From Acinetobacter tandoii DSM 14970 = CIP 107469 (lineage in GTDB: Bacteria > Pseudomonadota > Gammaproteobacteria > Pseudomonadales > Moraxellaceae), in contig NZ_KE007359.1 in NCBI RefSeq assembly GCF_000400735.1, positions 21,327 to 85,326 of the forward strand: 64,000 bases of DNA, read 5' to 3'. Made by a program: the position numbers and the translations under genes. Shown here piece by piece: positions 35,270-46,037 of the stretch. Under the pieces are notes generated by a model. The model did not search any database. It had not been told where the DNA came from and was given only the letters and a program-made list of their open reading frames with translations. Within the stretch, counting starts at the first letter, position 1. Each line of letters opens with the position of its first letter.

Positions 35270-36016
35270 ATGAATACCATGCTTAAAACGCTCCAGTTTC
35301 GCGCAGAAACAACAGAAGCACTCTGCCCTACCCATCATATACCCCTGATGGAAATCGCCGGTCACAGGCTTTGCAAATTGTGTGCAAAAGAAATGGTCCA
35401 TCGCTCACATGCAGCCTATGCAGATGAGCTGCAACAACGGTTGCTGCAACAGAAAATCAAAAACTCAGGGCTCAATAAACGCTACCTGGACCGTGGCTTC
35501 AAGAATTATGTAGTTGCATGTCCTGCTCAAGACAATGCCATAAAACTATGTCAGGCTTTTGCACAGCAAATTATTTCTGACCATTATCCAAACCTGCTGC
35601 TCATTGGTACACCAGGTACAGGAAAGACTCATCTGAGTGCGTCAATCATTCGCAACATTCTGCATAACAGTACAAAATCTGCACGCTACTATACCAGTGC
35701 AGAAATTGCTCAAAAAATGATGGACACCTGGTCAGATGCTTCACGCTCTGAAAAGGAAGTTATCGAGCATTTCTCCAGTTTTGATTTATTGGTGATAGAT
35801 GAATATGGCCTGCATGACCGACATGAAAAACGCCTGGAGATGGTGCATAAGGTTTTATATAGTCGTTATGACAATATGAAATCTACACTGCTGATTTCCA
35901 ATTTCACAATCCAAAATATGCAGCGGGATTTAGGTGCCCGATTATGGTCACGGTTACATGAGAACAATTTGATTGTAGTGCCATGTTATTGGGATGATCT
36001 AAGATTTAATCAGTAA
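35270..36016 (+). CDS. DnaC/IstB-like AAA+ ATPase
   Basis: 248 residues. An N-terminal zinc-binding motif (CPTHH..CKLC, residues 19-46) is followed by an AAA+ domain: Walker A LLIGTPGTGKTHLS near 110, Walker B FDLLVIDEYG near 172, sensor region STLLISNFT near 210 and a conserved LWSRLHENN. These match phage DnaC-like helicase loaders. It begins 10 bp after the DUF1376 gene; together they probably recruit the host DnaB helicase to the element. Confidence 0.88.
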   Translation: MNTMLKTLQFRAETTEALCPTHHIPLMEIAGHRLCKLCAKEMVHRSHAAYADELQQRLLQQKIKNSGLNKRYLDRGFKNYVVACPAQDNAIKLCQAFAQQIISDHYPNLLLIGTPGTGKTHLSASIIRNILHNSTKSARYYTSAEIAQKMMDTWSDASRSEKEVIEHFSSFDLLVIDEYGLHDRHEKRLEMVHKVLYSRYDNMKSTLLISNFTIQNMQRDLGARLWSRLHENNLIVVPCYWDDLRFNQ

Positions 36017-36040
36017 AATAATTTAGATTTAGAATCTATA

Positions 36041-36076
36041 TAAGTGTAAAACCTATAAGTATTGGTTTTACACTTA
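36041..36076 (+). terminator. Terminator of the integrase-replication operon
   Basis: TAAGTGTAAAACC, 10-nt loop, GGTTTTACACTTA: a perfect 13-bp stem 25 bp after the DnaC-like gene. There is only a weak T tract after it. Confidence 0.65.
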
Positions 36077-36912
36077 ATATCAAGATAATTAGAAGTAGTA
36101 AGAATTCTCTCCATCCAAATTCAATACCATCTAATTTTCAAATATAACAAAATTAATTTAACAATATCAAAAATTGCTTTTTTAAGAGTTAAATCTATAC
36201 TACCTTTTATGAAAATTGGTTCATATTTTTTCATCAAATTGAGAAAATAAAAATCGAAAATAACCCTTATCAATTTCAGTTAAATTTTTAAAATCATGTT
36301 AAAAAATTACATATTTTTTGTTATTTTCAACATAACTTATAGTATAATTATAATATATAAAACAGCATCTTGTGATAGGAAAATGAAAAAATGAAGCTCA
36401 CATCTAATAAATTTTTAATTCCCTTTACTCTTATCATTTTAATCAGCAGTTTTTTAATTATTCTCTACCGTATTACTATCAGCTAATACAGAAATTTTTC
36501 ATATAATGATATGAAAAGAATTTAAAAAATTTAGATCAAATGAAAACCGACATAATTTAGATATATTCAAATTATGTCATTATTGTTTCATCGTACTCAT
36601 TCGCTATGAAATAAAATAAGCCAAATGAAATATTTTTACCAAGGCAAAAAGATCAACTTCGGCATCTGGACAGGTAAGACTTGATCAAAATATAAAGTAC
36701 CCAAAAATGTTTATCCTATTTAAATGTGTTAAATCAAAAAACAATGACCATCCAACAACTTAAAATATTATATCTGCCTATAACTTTATTTGACAAAAGG
36801 TGGCAAAGTGCTTGCTACTTTAAAATTAGTGGCATTCCACCTGTATCGAAAGATCATAATTTCTTAAATGTTGTTGAATAGGCCTAAAAAGAGTTAACTT
36901 TAAGTTAAGCAT
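36077..36912. other. AT-rich gap, possible element remnant
   Basis: About 830 bp without a clear gene, between the element's last gene and ppk1. A short open frame of 45 codons (36744-36881, ending KDHNFLNVVE) and a 19-codon frame at 36625-36684 have protein-like composition but no start signals and may be decayed fragments. I searched it for a copy of the tRNA-Gly 3' end and found none, so the right end of the integrative element is not defined. Confidence 0.45.
36391..36486 (+). CDS. Possible 31-residue membrane peptide
   Basis: ATG followed by LTSNKF and a 20-residue hydrophobic stretch (LIPFTLIILISSFLIILY), then a stop. AGGA lies about 10 bp upstream and a TATAAT-like box (ATTATAATATA) is about 40 bp upstream. 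Tiny hydrophobic peptides can be toxins or envelope peptides. Evidence is slight; it could be chance in AT-rich DNA. Confidence 0.3.
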   Translation: MKLTSNKFLIPFTLIILISSFLIILYRITIS

Positions 36913-38991
36913 TTACTTTATAACGCTTAACAAAAAGTGCTGCGCATTATGTGGCTTTTCATTTTCTATGCATGAGTTACGCTTCCAACTACCATCACTT
37001 TGTAATAGCCATGCTTGTTGATTATCCATTAAATAATTTTCTAACCCTTGCTGATAAATTCTTTTTTTGAGTCTAGTATTTTCAATAGGAAAGCACACTT
37101 CAACACGTTTAAATAAATTACGCTCCATCCAGTCAGCACTAGAACAATACACAAGTGTATCACCATTATTGTAAAAATAATAGACACGAGTATGCTCAAG
37201 AAAACGCCCTACAATTGAGCGAACACGAATATTTTCTGATAAGCCAATTAGGCCTGGACGTAAACAACAAATAGAACGAATGATTAATTCTATTTGCACA
37301 CCAGCTTGAGAAGCTTCGTATAATTTATTAATCAATTGAACTTCGGTTAGTGCATTGACCTTAATGATAATTTTTGCCGGTTTCCCTGCTTTCGCAAGCA
37401 CAATCTCGTTTTCAATAAAATTCATCAACTGACTATGCAAAGTAAATGGTGCATGTAGAAGTTTCTTTAACTTCACCATTTTGCCCATACCGGTTAATTC
37501 TTGAAAAATACGATGTACATCTTCACACAAATCTTGATTGGTCGTTAATAAACCGTAATCAGTGTAAATTTTGGCATTGCCAGCATGATAATTTCCTGTA
37601 CCTAAATGTGCGTAGCGCACCAGTTTTTGATTTTCTCGGCGTACCACCAAAATCATTTTGGCATGAGTTTTATAGCCGACAATGCCATATACCACCACGG
37701 CACCCGCTTCCTGTAAAACATTGGCAACAGCGATATTGGACTCTTCATCAAACCGTGCCCGTAATTCAATCACTGCGGTGACTTCTTTACCATTTCTTGC
37801 CGCCTCAGCCAAAATTTGCACAATTTCTGAATTTGCACCGCTACGGTACAAGGTCTGTTTAATGGCCAAAACATGCGGATCTTGCGCGGCTTCACGTAAT
37901 AATCGAATTACAGGGGAAAATGATTCAAAAGGATGATGCAATAAAATATCTTGTTTCTGCATCGCACTGAAAATATTTGCAGATTTTTTCAGTATTTTTG
38001 GAATCACAGGAGTATGTGGCTCATAGCGTAAATATGGGCGTTTAAAATCCGAGACCAATCGAGCCAAATTAACAGGCCCGTCGACACGATACAATTGATG
38101 CGTATCCAAATCGAATTCTTTGAGTAAGTATTCATAAATATGTGTTGGACAATTTTTATTGACCTCCAAACGTACTGCCCGACCAAAACGGCGTGAACTG
38201 AGTTCGTCTTTTAAGGCTTCCGCTAAGTCTTCAACATCTTCAGTTAACGTTAAATCTGCATTTCGGGTTACTCTAAATTGATAGCAACCCGTTGCCGTCA
38301 TTCCCGGAAATAAATCAGACACATGAGTATGAATAATTGAAGAGAGCATCACATGATGCTCTTTGCCTTCGGTCAACTCATCTGGCAAACGCACCACACG
38401 TGGCAATGAACGTGGTGCAGGAACCACTGCCAAATCGATCTGACGGCCAAAGGCATCCTTACCTTCCAAAGTCACAATGAAATTAAGTGATTTGTTGACC
38501 AAGCGTGGAAAGGGATGCGCAGGATCTAAACTTATTGGTGTTAAGGCTGGTGCAACCTGTTCCTGAAAATATTTTTTGACCCAATTAGATTGTGCTTGAG
38601 TTAACTCTCCACGTCTTAAAAAGCTGATGCCTTCTTCTCTTAACTGCGGAAAAATTTGCTCATTTAAAATTTGATATTGGCGTTCAATCGCAGCATGTGC
38701 TGTCTCCGAAATTTGATGTAAAATTTCTTGTGGGGATAAACCATCAGCCGTTTGTATGTCTCGCTCTTGAACAAAATGTTCCAACATAGTTGCAACACGA
38801 ATTTCAAAAAACTCATCTAAATTTCTAGAAAAAATTAATAAAAAATTCAATTTTTCTAAGAGTGGATTTAAAGGATCGACCGCTTGTTCTAAGACACGTA
38901 AATTAAAATCTAAAATTGACAACTCGCGATTAATATATCGCTCAACTTGACCATATACCGGGGGGGAGGCTTGTGTAACTACGGAATTCAT
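36913..38991 (-). CDS. ppk1: Polyphosphate kinase 1
   Basis: 692 residues, normal for PPK1. It makes polyphosphate from ATP reversibly. N-terminal domain with [41 protein letters not shown] near 440 holds the conserved phospho-histidine; a second conserved His is in [12 protein letters not shown] near 600; [15 protein letters not shown] near 390 is also typical. It is one of three genes in this region linked to phosphate or polyphosphate (with the Na/Pi symporter and the PPK2 gene at 49.5 kb). Monocistronic by spacing. Confidence 0.96.
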   Translation of the reverse strand: MNSVVTQASPPVYGQVERYINRELSILDFNLRVLEQAVDPLNPLLEKLNFLLIFSRNLDEFFEIRVATMLEHFVQERDIQTADGLSPQEILHQISETAHAAIERQYQILNEQIFPQLREEGISFLRRGELTQAQSNWVKKYFQEQVAPALTPISLDPAHPFPRLVNKSLNFIVTLEGKDAFGRQIDLAVVPAPRSLPRVVRLPDELTEGKEHHVMLSSIIHTHVSDLFPGMTATGCYQFRVTRNADLTLTEDVEDLAEALKDELSSRRFGRAVRLEVNKNCPTHIYEYLLKEFDLDTHQLYRVDGPVNLARLVSDFKRPYLRYEPHTPVIPKILKKSANIFSAMQKQDILLHHPFESFSPVIRLLREAAQDPHVLAIKQTLYRSGANSEIVQILAEAARNGKEVTAVIELRARFDEESNIAVANVLQEAGAVVVYGIVGYKTHAKMILVVRRENQKLVRYAHLGTGNYHAGNAKIYTDYGLLTTNQDLCEDVHRIFQELTGMGKMVKLKKLLHAPFTLHSQLMNFIENEIVLAKAGKPAKIIIKVNALTEVQLINKLYEASQAGVQIELIIRSICCLRPGLIGLSENIRVRSIVGRFLEHTRVYYFYNNGDTLVYCSSADWMERNLFKRVEVCFPIENTRLKKRIYQQGLENYLMDNQQAWLLQSDGSWKRNSCIENEKPHNAQHFLLSVIK

Positions 38992-39103
38992 ATACTACCC
39001 ATATTTCTTAAAAGCAATGCCATTTTTAGTTGGCTAAAAATAAATAGAATTACAAAACAAAAACTTAAATATCATTCTAAAATATTGAAAATAAATCCTA
39101 AAT

Positions 39104-40372
39104 TTACTGAATAACCATCCAAAGTACCGCCATTAAAATCGCCATATGCAGCATTTGTGCGGGGGCAAAATATAGAAAATATTTCCCGCCACCAGTTAAA
39201 AATGCATTGATGCTTTTAGAAAATGCATGTGCAGCCAAACCAATCATCATAGCGTAGACCAACGTCATCTGCTGTGGTGTTCCTTGCATCACCACCGTTG
39301 CCATGGCGGCATGCACTTCAAATAAAGAAGCGAAGAATGCCCCAATAATCAAACCGCTATCACCCAACACTACATTCAAGCCATATACCGCTGCTTGAAT
39401 CACTGTCAGTGTTACCACAATGATCAAGGCTTCCTTAATGCTGAACATCCGACTGTCCATATGCGTAATATCATTTTGTGGTGTAGCCTGTTGACCCATC
39501 GTCGCTTTGGATGAATGAATTAACATCAAGGCAATGATCAAAAGCACTGCAATGCCAATACTGCAAGGCAACAATAAAACCTTAAACCAAGCAAAATTAA
39601 TCCCTGCGACAATAATCAGCAGCTGTAACAGGGTCGCAATACAGGAAATTAAGCCTGCACCAGCATTAGATTTGGCTTCTGCTTTGCCTGAACGGACTTC
39701 CATGCCCAAACTGGCAATAGTTGCGGTGCTAGAAACAAAACCGGATGCCAAAGATGACAACATCAAGGCTTTATTGTTTGGCAAGAGACGTTTAGCAATA
39801 TGTGCCAAGGACTGTACGCCTAAAATCATGATCAGCAGTTTTAGAATCACATATGGATTGAGTACTGTGCCCCACATTGCCTGATCCGGCATCAGTGGCA
39901 AGGCAATTAAAATCAGTGCCAGTAAAAACAAACCGTCACGCAGTTCAAAATGCTGAATCCAATTGCCAGCAAAATAATGCAATGACTGCTTGCCCATTAA
40001 AATCAGACACAACACTACCGCTAACCCTGCAGCAAGCGGCACATTAAACACACATAATGCACCAATCAAATAGGTCATCAAAAATGCCAGTTCAGTGGTC
40101 GCACCAATATCCTGTTTTTGTTTAATCAGGCTATAAACACAAAAAGTCGTGACTGAAAATGCACCTAAGATACCTACTGCAAGATGTAGTAAAAAACATA
40201 CTGCCCCAAGCAAGGCGCAAATGGTAAATGAACGCAGTCCGGCAAAACTGGGTTCACTTTCTTTACGATTATGCCTTTCCCGTTCTAAACCGATTAATAA
40301 ACCGCAGCCTAATGCAGATACCATGACTCTCAATAATTCTTGAAAGGACAAATCTAGTAATACAGTATTCAA
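39104..40372 (-). CDS. MgtC/SapB and DUF4010 membrane protein
   Basis: 422 residues, around 12 hydrophobic segments. The first ~140 residues are MgtC/SapB-like (ALGCGLLIGLERERHNRK, FAGLRSFTICALLGAVC). The rest is a DUF4010 domain (LNPYVILKLLIMILGVQSLAHIAKRL, LASGFVSSTATIASLG). Such fusions are found in many proteobacteria; MgtC proteins affect magnesium or phosphate homeostasis, but this subgroup is uncharacterised. It lies between ppk1 and the Na/Pi symporter, on the same strand. Confidence 0.85.
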   Translation of the reverse strand: MNTVLLDLSFQELLRVMVSALGCGLLIGLERERHNRKESEPSFAGLRSFTICALLGAVCFLLHLAVGILGAFSVTTFCVYSLIKQKQDIGATTELAFLMTYLIGALCVFNVPLAAGLAVVLCLILMGKQSLHYFAGNWIQHFELRDGLFLLALILIALPLMPDQAMWGTVLNPYVILKLLIMILGVQSLAHIAKRLLPNNKALMLSSLASGFVSSTATIASLGMEVRSGKAEAKSNAGAGLISCIATLLQLLIIVAGINFAWFKVLLLPCSIGIAVLLIIALMLIHSSKATMGQQATPQNDITHMDSRMFSIKEALIIVVTLTVIQAAVYGLNVVLGDSGLIIGAFFASLFEVHAAMATVVMQGTPQQMTLVYAMMIGLAAHAFSKSINAFLTGGGKYFLYFAPAQMLHMAILMAVLWMVIQ

Positions 40373-40421
40373 TTTCTTAGCCTCAACACAGCTGGATAAA
40401 AAATGCGATGAACCACATTCA

Positions 40422-42014
40422 TCAAGACTCCTCTAAAAGACGCTCATACATCACGTTAGAGAAACGATAGCTATGTGCAATTAAGCGATCCATCCAACGC
40501 TGTGCAGCTAATAATTCCACCCCTTTGGATGCGCTTAATTGATTTACTTCGGTATATTCCATGACTTTTTTACGCGTTTCGGCACGATGGCTACTGGTCC
40601 ATTTTTTTAACTGATTTAAATCGGCTCTAAGATTTTCAATGACTGACCGATCTGCTAACTGTTCTATATGTGAAAAGTAACTTTCTAAAATATTGCAATA
40701 ATCTAGTGCTAACTGAAAAATTGCCGGCTGTGTTCGTAGCAATATGGCATTATCTAAACGCTCTAAATCATTATGTAAGACACGTACATAGACCATTACT
40801 CGCAGTAATGATAAGAATTTTTGTTTGAGTGCAGGATGCTCAGGAATCGCTATTTTTTCTAAATACTGCTCAATATGCTGAATAATCTCATTCAGCGTAT
40901 TCAGCTGCTGCTGTCTAGGTAATGTACCGGTCTGAAAAACCATTTGCAGAATTTTAAAAATCTCAAATATGCTGAAATATACTGCCTTTTCCGCAGCCTC
41001 TACTGCAATAGCAGGTACTTGTAAACTAGCATCATCCAGACTGTCTAAAATGGCAGGATTATTACTTGGCAACCATTGGATAATTTTCTGTTCTAAAAAT
41101 TTCAGACTTGGCATAAATATACATGCCCCCAACACACTGAACGTGGTATGAAACAGCGCGAGCATAATCACCTGATCAATGCTGCTGAAAAATGCACTGT
41201 GTTTAATCAACCAAAGAAAAAACGGAGCCAACATGAAAAATGCCACAATCGCACTGATGAGATTAAAAATCACGTTCACAGCAACTGTACGTTTGGCATT
41301 GATCGAAGCACCAATCACCGAAATCACGGTAATGCCGACTGCACCAATATTTTGCCCAATCACCATATATAGTGCCTGCGGTAAATCAATTGCACCGCTG
41401 ACTAAAGCAGCCATAGTCGCTGTAATAGATGCACTAGAGGACTGCAGCAGCATCGCCATAATGATGCCGATCAGCACCAAAACCAATTGTGACCACAAGC
41501 TGTCATAACCAAAAAAGGATAAATCTGAGTGTGCAGCAAACCCCGCCATGGCTTTTTGCAAAACATCGATGCCAAAGAAAATCAGACCAAAGCCTGCAAT
41601 CACAAAACCCAATAAAGCCATTTGACCTTTAGCAATGAGTTTAAGTAGAGCGCCAAAAGCAATCATCGGCAATGCCAACATGGAAATGGAAAATTTCATG
41701 CCCAAAAATGCCACAATCCAACCAGTACTGGTTGTGCCGATATTGGCACCAATCACCACACTCATGGCTTGCGTGAAACTAAGTACCCCTGCTCCGACAA
41801 AACCAATCGCGGCGACAATTGTTGCTGTAGATGAATGCACCAGCAATGTCATGCCCAAACCTGACAGCATGGCTTTAAACGGTGTTGCCGTAAACCGTGT
41901 CAGTAACTCCTTCAAGGTCTGACCTGCAATTTCTTTAAGGCTATCAGTCAGTAACGTCATACCAATTAAAAATAGACCGACACCGCCACATAGTTCAGAG
42001 AGAATTTGAAGCAC
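40422..42014 (-). CDS. Na/Pi cotransporter family protein
   Basis: 530 residues. Two inverted Na_Pi_cotrans repeats are visible: SGLGMTLLVHSSTATIVAAIGFVGAG near 50 and MAMLLQSSSASITATMAALVSGA near 190, both with the QSSSA-type motif (HSSTA in the first). About nine helices fill residues 1-320, and a C-terminal PhoU-like helical domain takes 350-530. Proteins of this type import phosphate with sodium in the inner membrane or help regulate it. Placed near ppk1 and the PPK2 gene, which makes a phosphate role likely. Confidence 0.9.
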   Translation of the reverse strand: MLQILSELCGGVGLFLIGMTLLTDSLKEIAGQTLKELLTRFTATPFKAMLSGLGMTLLVHSSTATIVAAIGFVGAGVLSFTQAMSVVIGANIGTTSTGWIVAFLGMKFSISMLALPMIAFGALLKLIAKGQMALLGFVIAGFGLIFFGIDVLQKAMAGFAAHSDLSFFGYDSLWSQLVLVLIGIIMAMLLQSSSASITATMAALVSGAIDLPQALYMVIGQNIGAVGITVISVIGASINAKRTVAVNVIFNLISAIVAFFMLAPFFLWLIKHSAFFSSIDQVIMLALFHTTFSVLGACIFMPSLKFLEQKIIQWLPSNNPAILDSLDDASLQVPAIAVEAAEKAVYFSIFEIFKILQMVFQTGTLPRQQQLNTLNEIIQHIEQYLEKIAIPEHPALKQKFLSLLRVMVYVRVLHNDLERLDNAILLRTQPAIFQLALDYCNILESYFSHIEQLADRSVIENLRADLNQLKKWTSSHRAETRKKVMEYTEVNQLSASKGVELLAAQRWMDRLIAHSYRFSNVMYERLLEES

Positions 42015-42107
42015 TACATTCCCCTATAAATTTCAAAAAAATTATGCTATTAAATGACATTTATTTAAATCTTGCGCCATTGAATTATTATCAAAGAATA
42101 AAAAAAA

Positions 42108-42140
42108 GCAGGCAGACTATTCAGGGAGTCATCTGCCTGC
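42108..42140 (-). terminator. Terminator of the ABC export operon
   Basis: GCAGGCAGA and TCTGCCTGC form a 9-bp GC-rich stem, with GACT/AGTC also able to pair inside. On the minus strand it is followed by TTTTTTTTATTC. It lies 14 bp after the last gene of the operon. Confidence 0.92.
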
Positions 42141-42154
42141 AAAAGGGAAACTCT

Positions 42155-43279
42155 TTACGCCATGGTATGAATCGTGTCTTTAAAGCGCTTCCAAGACACA
42201 TAAAAAAACACTGACGCAATACCTAACAACCATACAAATGATGGCCACACCACATCGAATCCTGCATTACGGTATAAAATGGCCTGAGCCAAAGAGACGA
42301 AGTGTGTAGTTGGGGCAATCATCATGACCTGCTGCACAATTTCCGGCATGCTTTCGCGTGGAGTAGATCCGCCTGACAGCATTTGCATTGGAATTAGTAC
42401 CAGCATCATTAACAAACCAAACTGCGGCATAGATTTTGAAACGGTTGCCATATAAATACCCATCGAAGTGGTTGCAAACAGTGTGAGTAAGGCGCCAAAG
42501 AAAAAGAGCGGCAAACTACCATCAATCGGGACATGCAATACACCCTGAATCACGACTTTTAAGCCAACAAATACTGCGATCAATACCACAAGACTCATTG
42601 ACCAGACTTTGGACATCATGATTTCAAATACCGTTACTGGCATCACCATCAAATGTTCAATGGTGCCATGCTCACGTTCACGAATCAGCGCTGCACCAGT
42701 CAGAATAATTGAAAGCATTGCCACGTTATTAATAATCTGCATGACACTCATAAACCATTGATTTTCCAGTGTTGGATTAAAACGGGAGCGTATCGCCAAA
42801 TCTATAGGCAGATTAGTAACTTCACGGTTACGCAGCACATATTCATTCACTTCAGACTGAATCATCTGCTGAATATAGCCTGCGCCCGACATGGCTTGAA
42901 TCATACGAGTCGCATCAACATTCACTTGAATCTCTGCACTTTCGCCAGACAATACATCTTGCTGAAAATTGGGTGGAATATTTACTGCAAAAGTAAACTC
43001 ACCTGCATCCATACCCGCATCCATCGTGCTAAGCGTTGTGGTTTTACTGGTAAAATTCGGAGGATAAAATGTTGAAGAAATCCGTTCCGACAAAGTTGAA
43101 TGATCCTCATCAATAATCGCAATCGGCGCCATATTCAATGTTTCTTTTACAGCAGTTGATGATGTGTAAACTGATACAGTAAAGGTGTAAATAATTAACA
43201 CCAACATGATTGGATCGCGCCAGAGACTCCAAAGCTCTTTACAGCCGAGCTGGTAGATATTCTGTAATTTTGTGAACAT
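42155..43279 (-). CDS. ABC-2 type permease, YhhJ-like
   Basis: 374 residues. One N-terminal helix (VLIIYTFTVSVYTSS), a periplasmic domain of about 140 residues (STFYPPNFTSK, EFTFAVNIPPNFQQDV), then five helices with ABC-2 signatures IREREHGTIEHLMVMPVT and GGSTPRESMP. This fits the E. coli YhhJ family, the second permease of RbbA-YhhJ exporters. It begins 1 bp after the rbbA-like gene. Probably exports a drug or lipid-like compound with it. Confidence 0.88.
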   Translation of the reverse strand: MFTKLQNIYQLGCKELWSLWRDPIMLVLIIYTFTVSVYTSSTAVKETLNMAPIAIIDEDHSTLSERISSTFYPPNFTSKTTTLSTMDAGMDAGEFTFAVNIPPNFQQDVLSGESAEIQVNVDATRMIQAMSGAGYIQQMIQSEVNEYVLRNREVTNLPIDLAIRSRFNPTLENQWFMSVMQIINNVAMLSIILTGAALIREREHGTIEHLMVMPVTVFEIMMSKVWSMSLVVLIAVFVGLKVVIQGVLHVPIDGSLPLFFFGALLTLFATTSMGIYMATVSKSMPQFGLLMMLVLIPMQMLSGGSTPRESMPEIVQQVMMIAPTTHFVSLAQAILYRNAGFDVVWPSFVWLLGIASVFFYVSWKRFKDTIHTMA

Positions 43280-43280
43280 C

Positions 43281-46037
43281 TTATTGCTCCTGTTTCTTCA
43301 GCAAGGCAATAGCAGCAAACATTACTACCGGAACAGCCATGGCCATGATCCAAATGGCCTGTTTCAAATCATCAAAGCCCAAACCTTTATTAAAAATTCC
43401 ACGACTGATATTGACCATATGCGTTGCCGGATAAATTTCCCCAAACCAGCGTCCAAACCCATCCAAAGACGATACAGGATTGATAATTCCAGCAAACTGC
43501 ATAACTGGTATCAAAGTCCCAATCATGACTAAAAACATTGAAGCAATCTGGCTTTTGGTAATAGTAGATGCCAATAGGCCCATACCTGTGGCAAAAATTA
43601 CAAACAAAAAAGAAGCTAAGGTCAGAGCAAAGAAGCTACCTTTTACAGGTACATCAAATAAAGTAACCATGACCAAACACATAAGGAAATAGTTCAACAT
43701 TGCCAACAAGATATATGGAATCTGTTTACCAATTAAAAATTCTGTCCGCGTCACTGGTGTGACATACAAATTCACAATCGAACCTAATTCTTTTTCTCGC
43801 ACCACAGATAAAGCAGTCAACATGGCAGGAATCAACAGTAATAATAAAGGCAATACTGCGGGGGTCATCGCAGGTAAACTTTTAATATCTGGGTTATAGC
43901 GGTAACGAGTTTCAACACTCACAGTACTAGATGTTTTATAACCACTTTGTTCCAATGCTTTTTGCATCAGCCAATACGTGTGAATCCCCTGCACATAACC
44001 TTGCACAGTTTCTGCACGCTGTGGCATCGCACCATCAATCCACGCAGCGACTTGCACCTGTTCACCACGAGCAACATCACGAGCAAAATTTGGCGGAATT
44101 TCTATCGCCAAGGAAATATCCCCACTACGCATACGCTGATCAATATCATCATAGCTTTGCAGCGCTGGCTGTTCGATAAAATAACGCGACCCTGCAATAC
44201 TCATGCTGTAGTTTTGACTTAAGCTCGTTTGGTCACGATCCAACACAGCGAATTTGAGGTCTTCAACATCCATGGTGATGCCGTAGCCCATGACCAGCAG
44301 TAAAATTAATGACCCCATTAAAGCCATGGTGGCGCGAATCGGATCACGCGCCAACTCCAAAGATTCACGCCAGGCAACACTCAATAACCGGCGCAAACTG
44401 AATTTTTTTGGCTTGGCATTCAGTTCTTTACTGCCATTTGTTTCAGCAATACTTTTCGCCAAATCATTGGGCTGATCTTTAGTGCCTGCACCAGCATCAA
44501 TCAAATAACCGATAAAAGCTTCTTCAAGTGTTTCAGCATGGCGGTTTTTTATCAGCTGTGCTGGTGACGCACTGTCAAGCACTCGTCCAGCGTGCATCAT
44601 TGACATTCGGTCACAGCGCAACGCTTCGTTCATAAAATGAGTTGAAATAAAGATCGTGACCCCATCATTACGCGACAAATTGATTAAATAGCGCCAGAAA
44701 TTATCACGCGCAATCGGGTCAACCCCAGATGTTGGTTCATCCAGAATTAAAATTTCAGGATTATGCACCAGTGCCACTGCGAGTGATAAACGCTGACGAA
44801 CCCCCAAGGGCAAATCATCAGGCAGTTTTTCTTTCACATTCTCAAGATCAAAACGCTCGAGCATCAGTTGTACACGCGGCTCAATTTGCTCTTGTGGCAC
44901 ATGAAATAATTTGGCATGCAATACCAAATTCTGCACAATAGTCAGTTCGCTATACAGGGAAAAAGCCTGCGACATATAGCCCACACGACGCCGGGTTTCA
45001 ATATTGCTGCCTTCAACGGGCTGACCAAACAGCCATGCCTGCCCTTCCGATGCTTCTAAGAGGCCCGTCAGCACTTTCATGGTGGTAGATTTACCGCAGC
45101 CATTTGAACCTAGAAAGCCAAAAATCTCACCACGTTTAATTTGAAAATTAACATGATCTACAGCAGTAAAATCTCCGAATTTTACTGTTAAATCTTTCGC
45201 TTCAAGTGCAAAGGTATCTGAACCATAATCTGGCAAGGGCGGGATCACGACAGGTTCATAACCGGCTTTTTTTTCTTCTGGCAGCAATTTAATAAATGCA
45301 TCTTCTAAGCTGATGCTTTGGGTTTGACTGAGCAGCTCCTGCGGTGTGCCAGTTTTTAAAATTTCCCCATCATCCATCATTGCAAGCCAGTCGAAACCTT
45401 GTGCCTCATCCATATAAGCAGTAGCAACAATTACACTCATATGTGGACGAACTTTGCGAATACGGTTAATTAATTCCCAAAATTGCGCTCGCGCCAAAGG
45501 GTCAACCCCTGTTGTAGGCTCATCTAAAATCAGAAAATCCGGATCATGAATTAAAGAGCAGCATAGACTCAATTTCTGCTTCATCCCGCCAGAAAGTTTT
45601 CCTGCTGGGCGATCTAAAAAATTGTATAAACCTGTACTCTTGGTCAGTTCATCAATTCGTTTGCGGCGCTCGATGGCATCATGTCCAAATAACCGGGCCA
45701 CAAATTGTAAATTTTCTTCAACAGTTAATGTTTTATAGAGGTTTTTTCCTAGACCCTGCGGCATATAGGCAATATATGGGCAGACCTGAATTCGATGATA
45801 TTTATCTGCAATATCACCACCCAAGACTGTTACTTTCCCCTGCTGCACAATTTTAGCACCTGACAGCAAAGCCAATAAGCTAGATTTACCTACCCCATCT
45901 GGACCAATCAAACCAATCATGCAACCTGCAGGTAACGTTAACGACACTTTATTAAGCGCGACTGTTTTTCCATATTTCAGGCTGACATTTTCAATTTCTG
46001 CAACAAACGATCCTTTTTCAGATTGTTGTGTCATCAT
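43281..46037 (-). CDS. Fused double ABC ATPase and permease, RbbA-like
   Basis: 918 residues. First ATPase: Walker [20 protein letters not shown] near 40, signature [11 protein letters not shown] near 143, Walker [15 protein letters not shown]. Second ATPase: [19 protein letters not shown] near 310, [11 protein letters not shown] near 412 (altered signature), [14 protein letters not shown]. From about 550 an ABC-2 permease domain with six helices and [19 protein letters not shown]. The architecture matches E. coli RbbA, first described as a ribosome-associated ATPase but by context an exporter. ATGA overlap with the upstream hlyD gene. Confidence 0.92.
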   Translation of the reverse strand: MMTQQSEKGSFVAEIENVSLKYGKTVALNKVSLTLPAGCMIGLIGPDGVGKSSLLALLSGAKIVQQGKVTVLGGDIADKYHRIQVCPYIAYMPQGLGKNLYKTLTVEENLQFVARLFGHDAIERRKRIDELTKSTGLYNFLDRPAGKLSGGMKQKLSLCCSLIHDPDFLILDEPTTGVDPLARAQFWELINRIRKVRPHMSVIVATAYMDEAQGFDWLAMMDDGEILKTGTPQELLSQTQSISLEDAFIKLLPEEKKAGYEPVVIPPLPDYGSDTFALEAKDLTVKFGDFTAVDHVNFQIKRGEIFGFLGSNGCGKSTTMKVLTGLLEASEGQAWLFGQPVEGSNIETRRRVGYMSQAFSLYSELTIVQNLVLHAKLFHVPQEQIEPRVQLMLERFDLENVKEKLPDDLPLGVRQRLSLAVALVHNPEILILDEPTSGVDPIARDNFWRYLINLSRNDGVTIFISTHFMNEALRCDRMSMMHAGRVLDSASPAQLIKNRHAETLEEAFIGYLIDAGAGTKDQPNDLAKSIAETNGSKELNAKPKKFSLRRLLSVAWRESLELARDPIRATMALMGSLILLLVMGYGITMDVEDLKFAVLDRDQTSLSQNYSMSIAGSRYFIEQPALQSYDDIDQRMRSGDISLAIEIPPNFARDVARGEQVQVAAWIDGAMPQRAETVQGYVQGIHTYWLMQKALEQSGYKTSSTVSVETRYRYNPDIKSLPAMTPAVLPLLLLLIPAMLTALSVVREKELGSIVNLYVTPVTRTEFLIGKQIPYILLAMLNYFLMCLVMVTLFDVPVKGSFFALTLASFLFVIFATGMGLLASTITKSQIASMFLVMIGTLIPVMQFAGIINPVSSLDGFGRWFGEIYPATHMVNISRGIFNKGLGFDDLKQAIWIMAMAVPVVMFAAIALLKKQEQ

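Noticed and set aside
36077..36912. Right attachment site as a copy of the tRNA-Gly 3' end
   Set aside because: I searched for TTCGAGTCTC and TTCCCGCTCCA in this gap and found neither.
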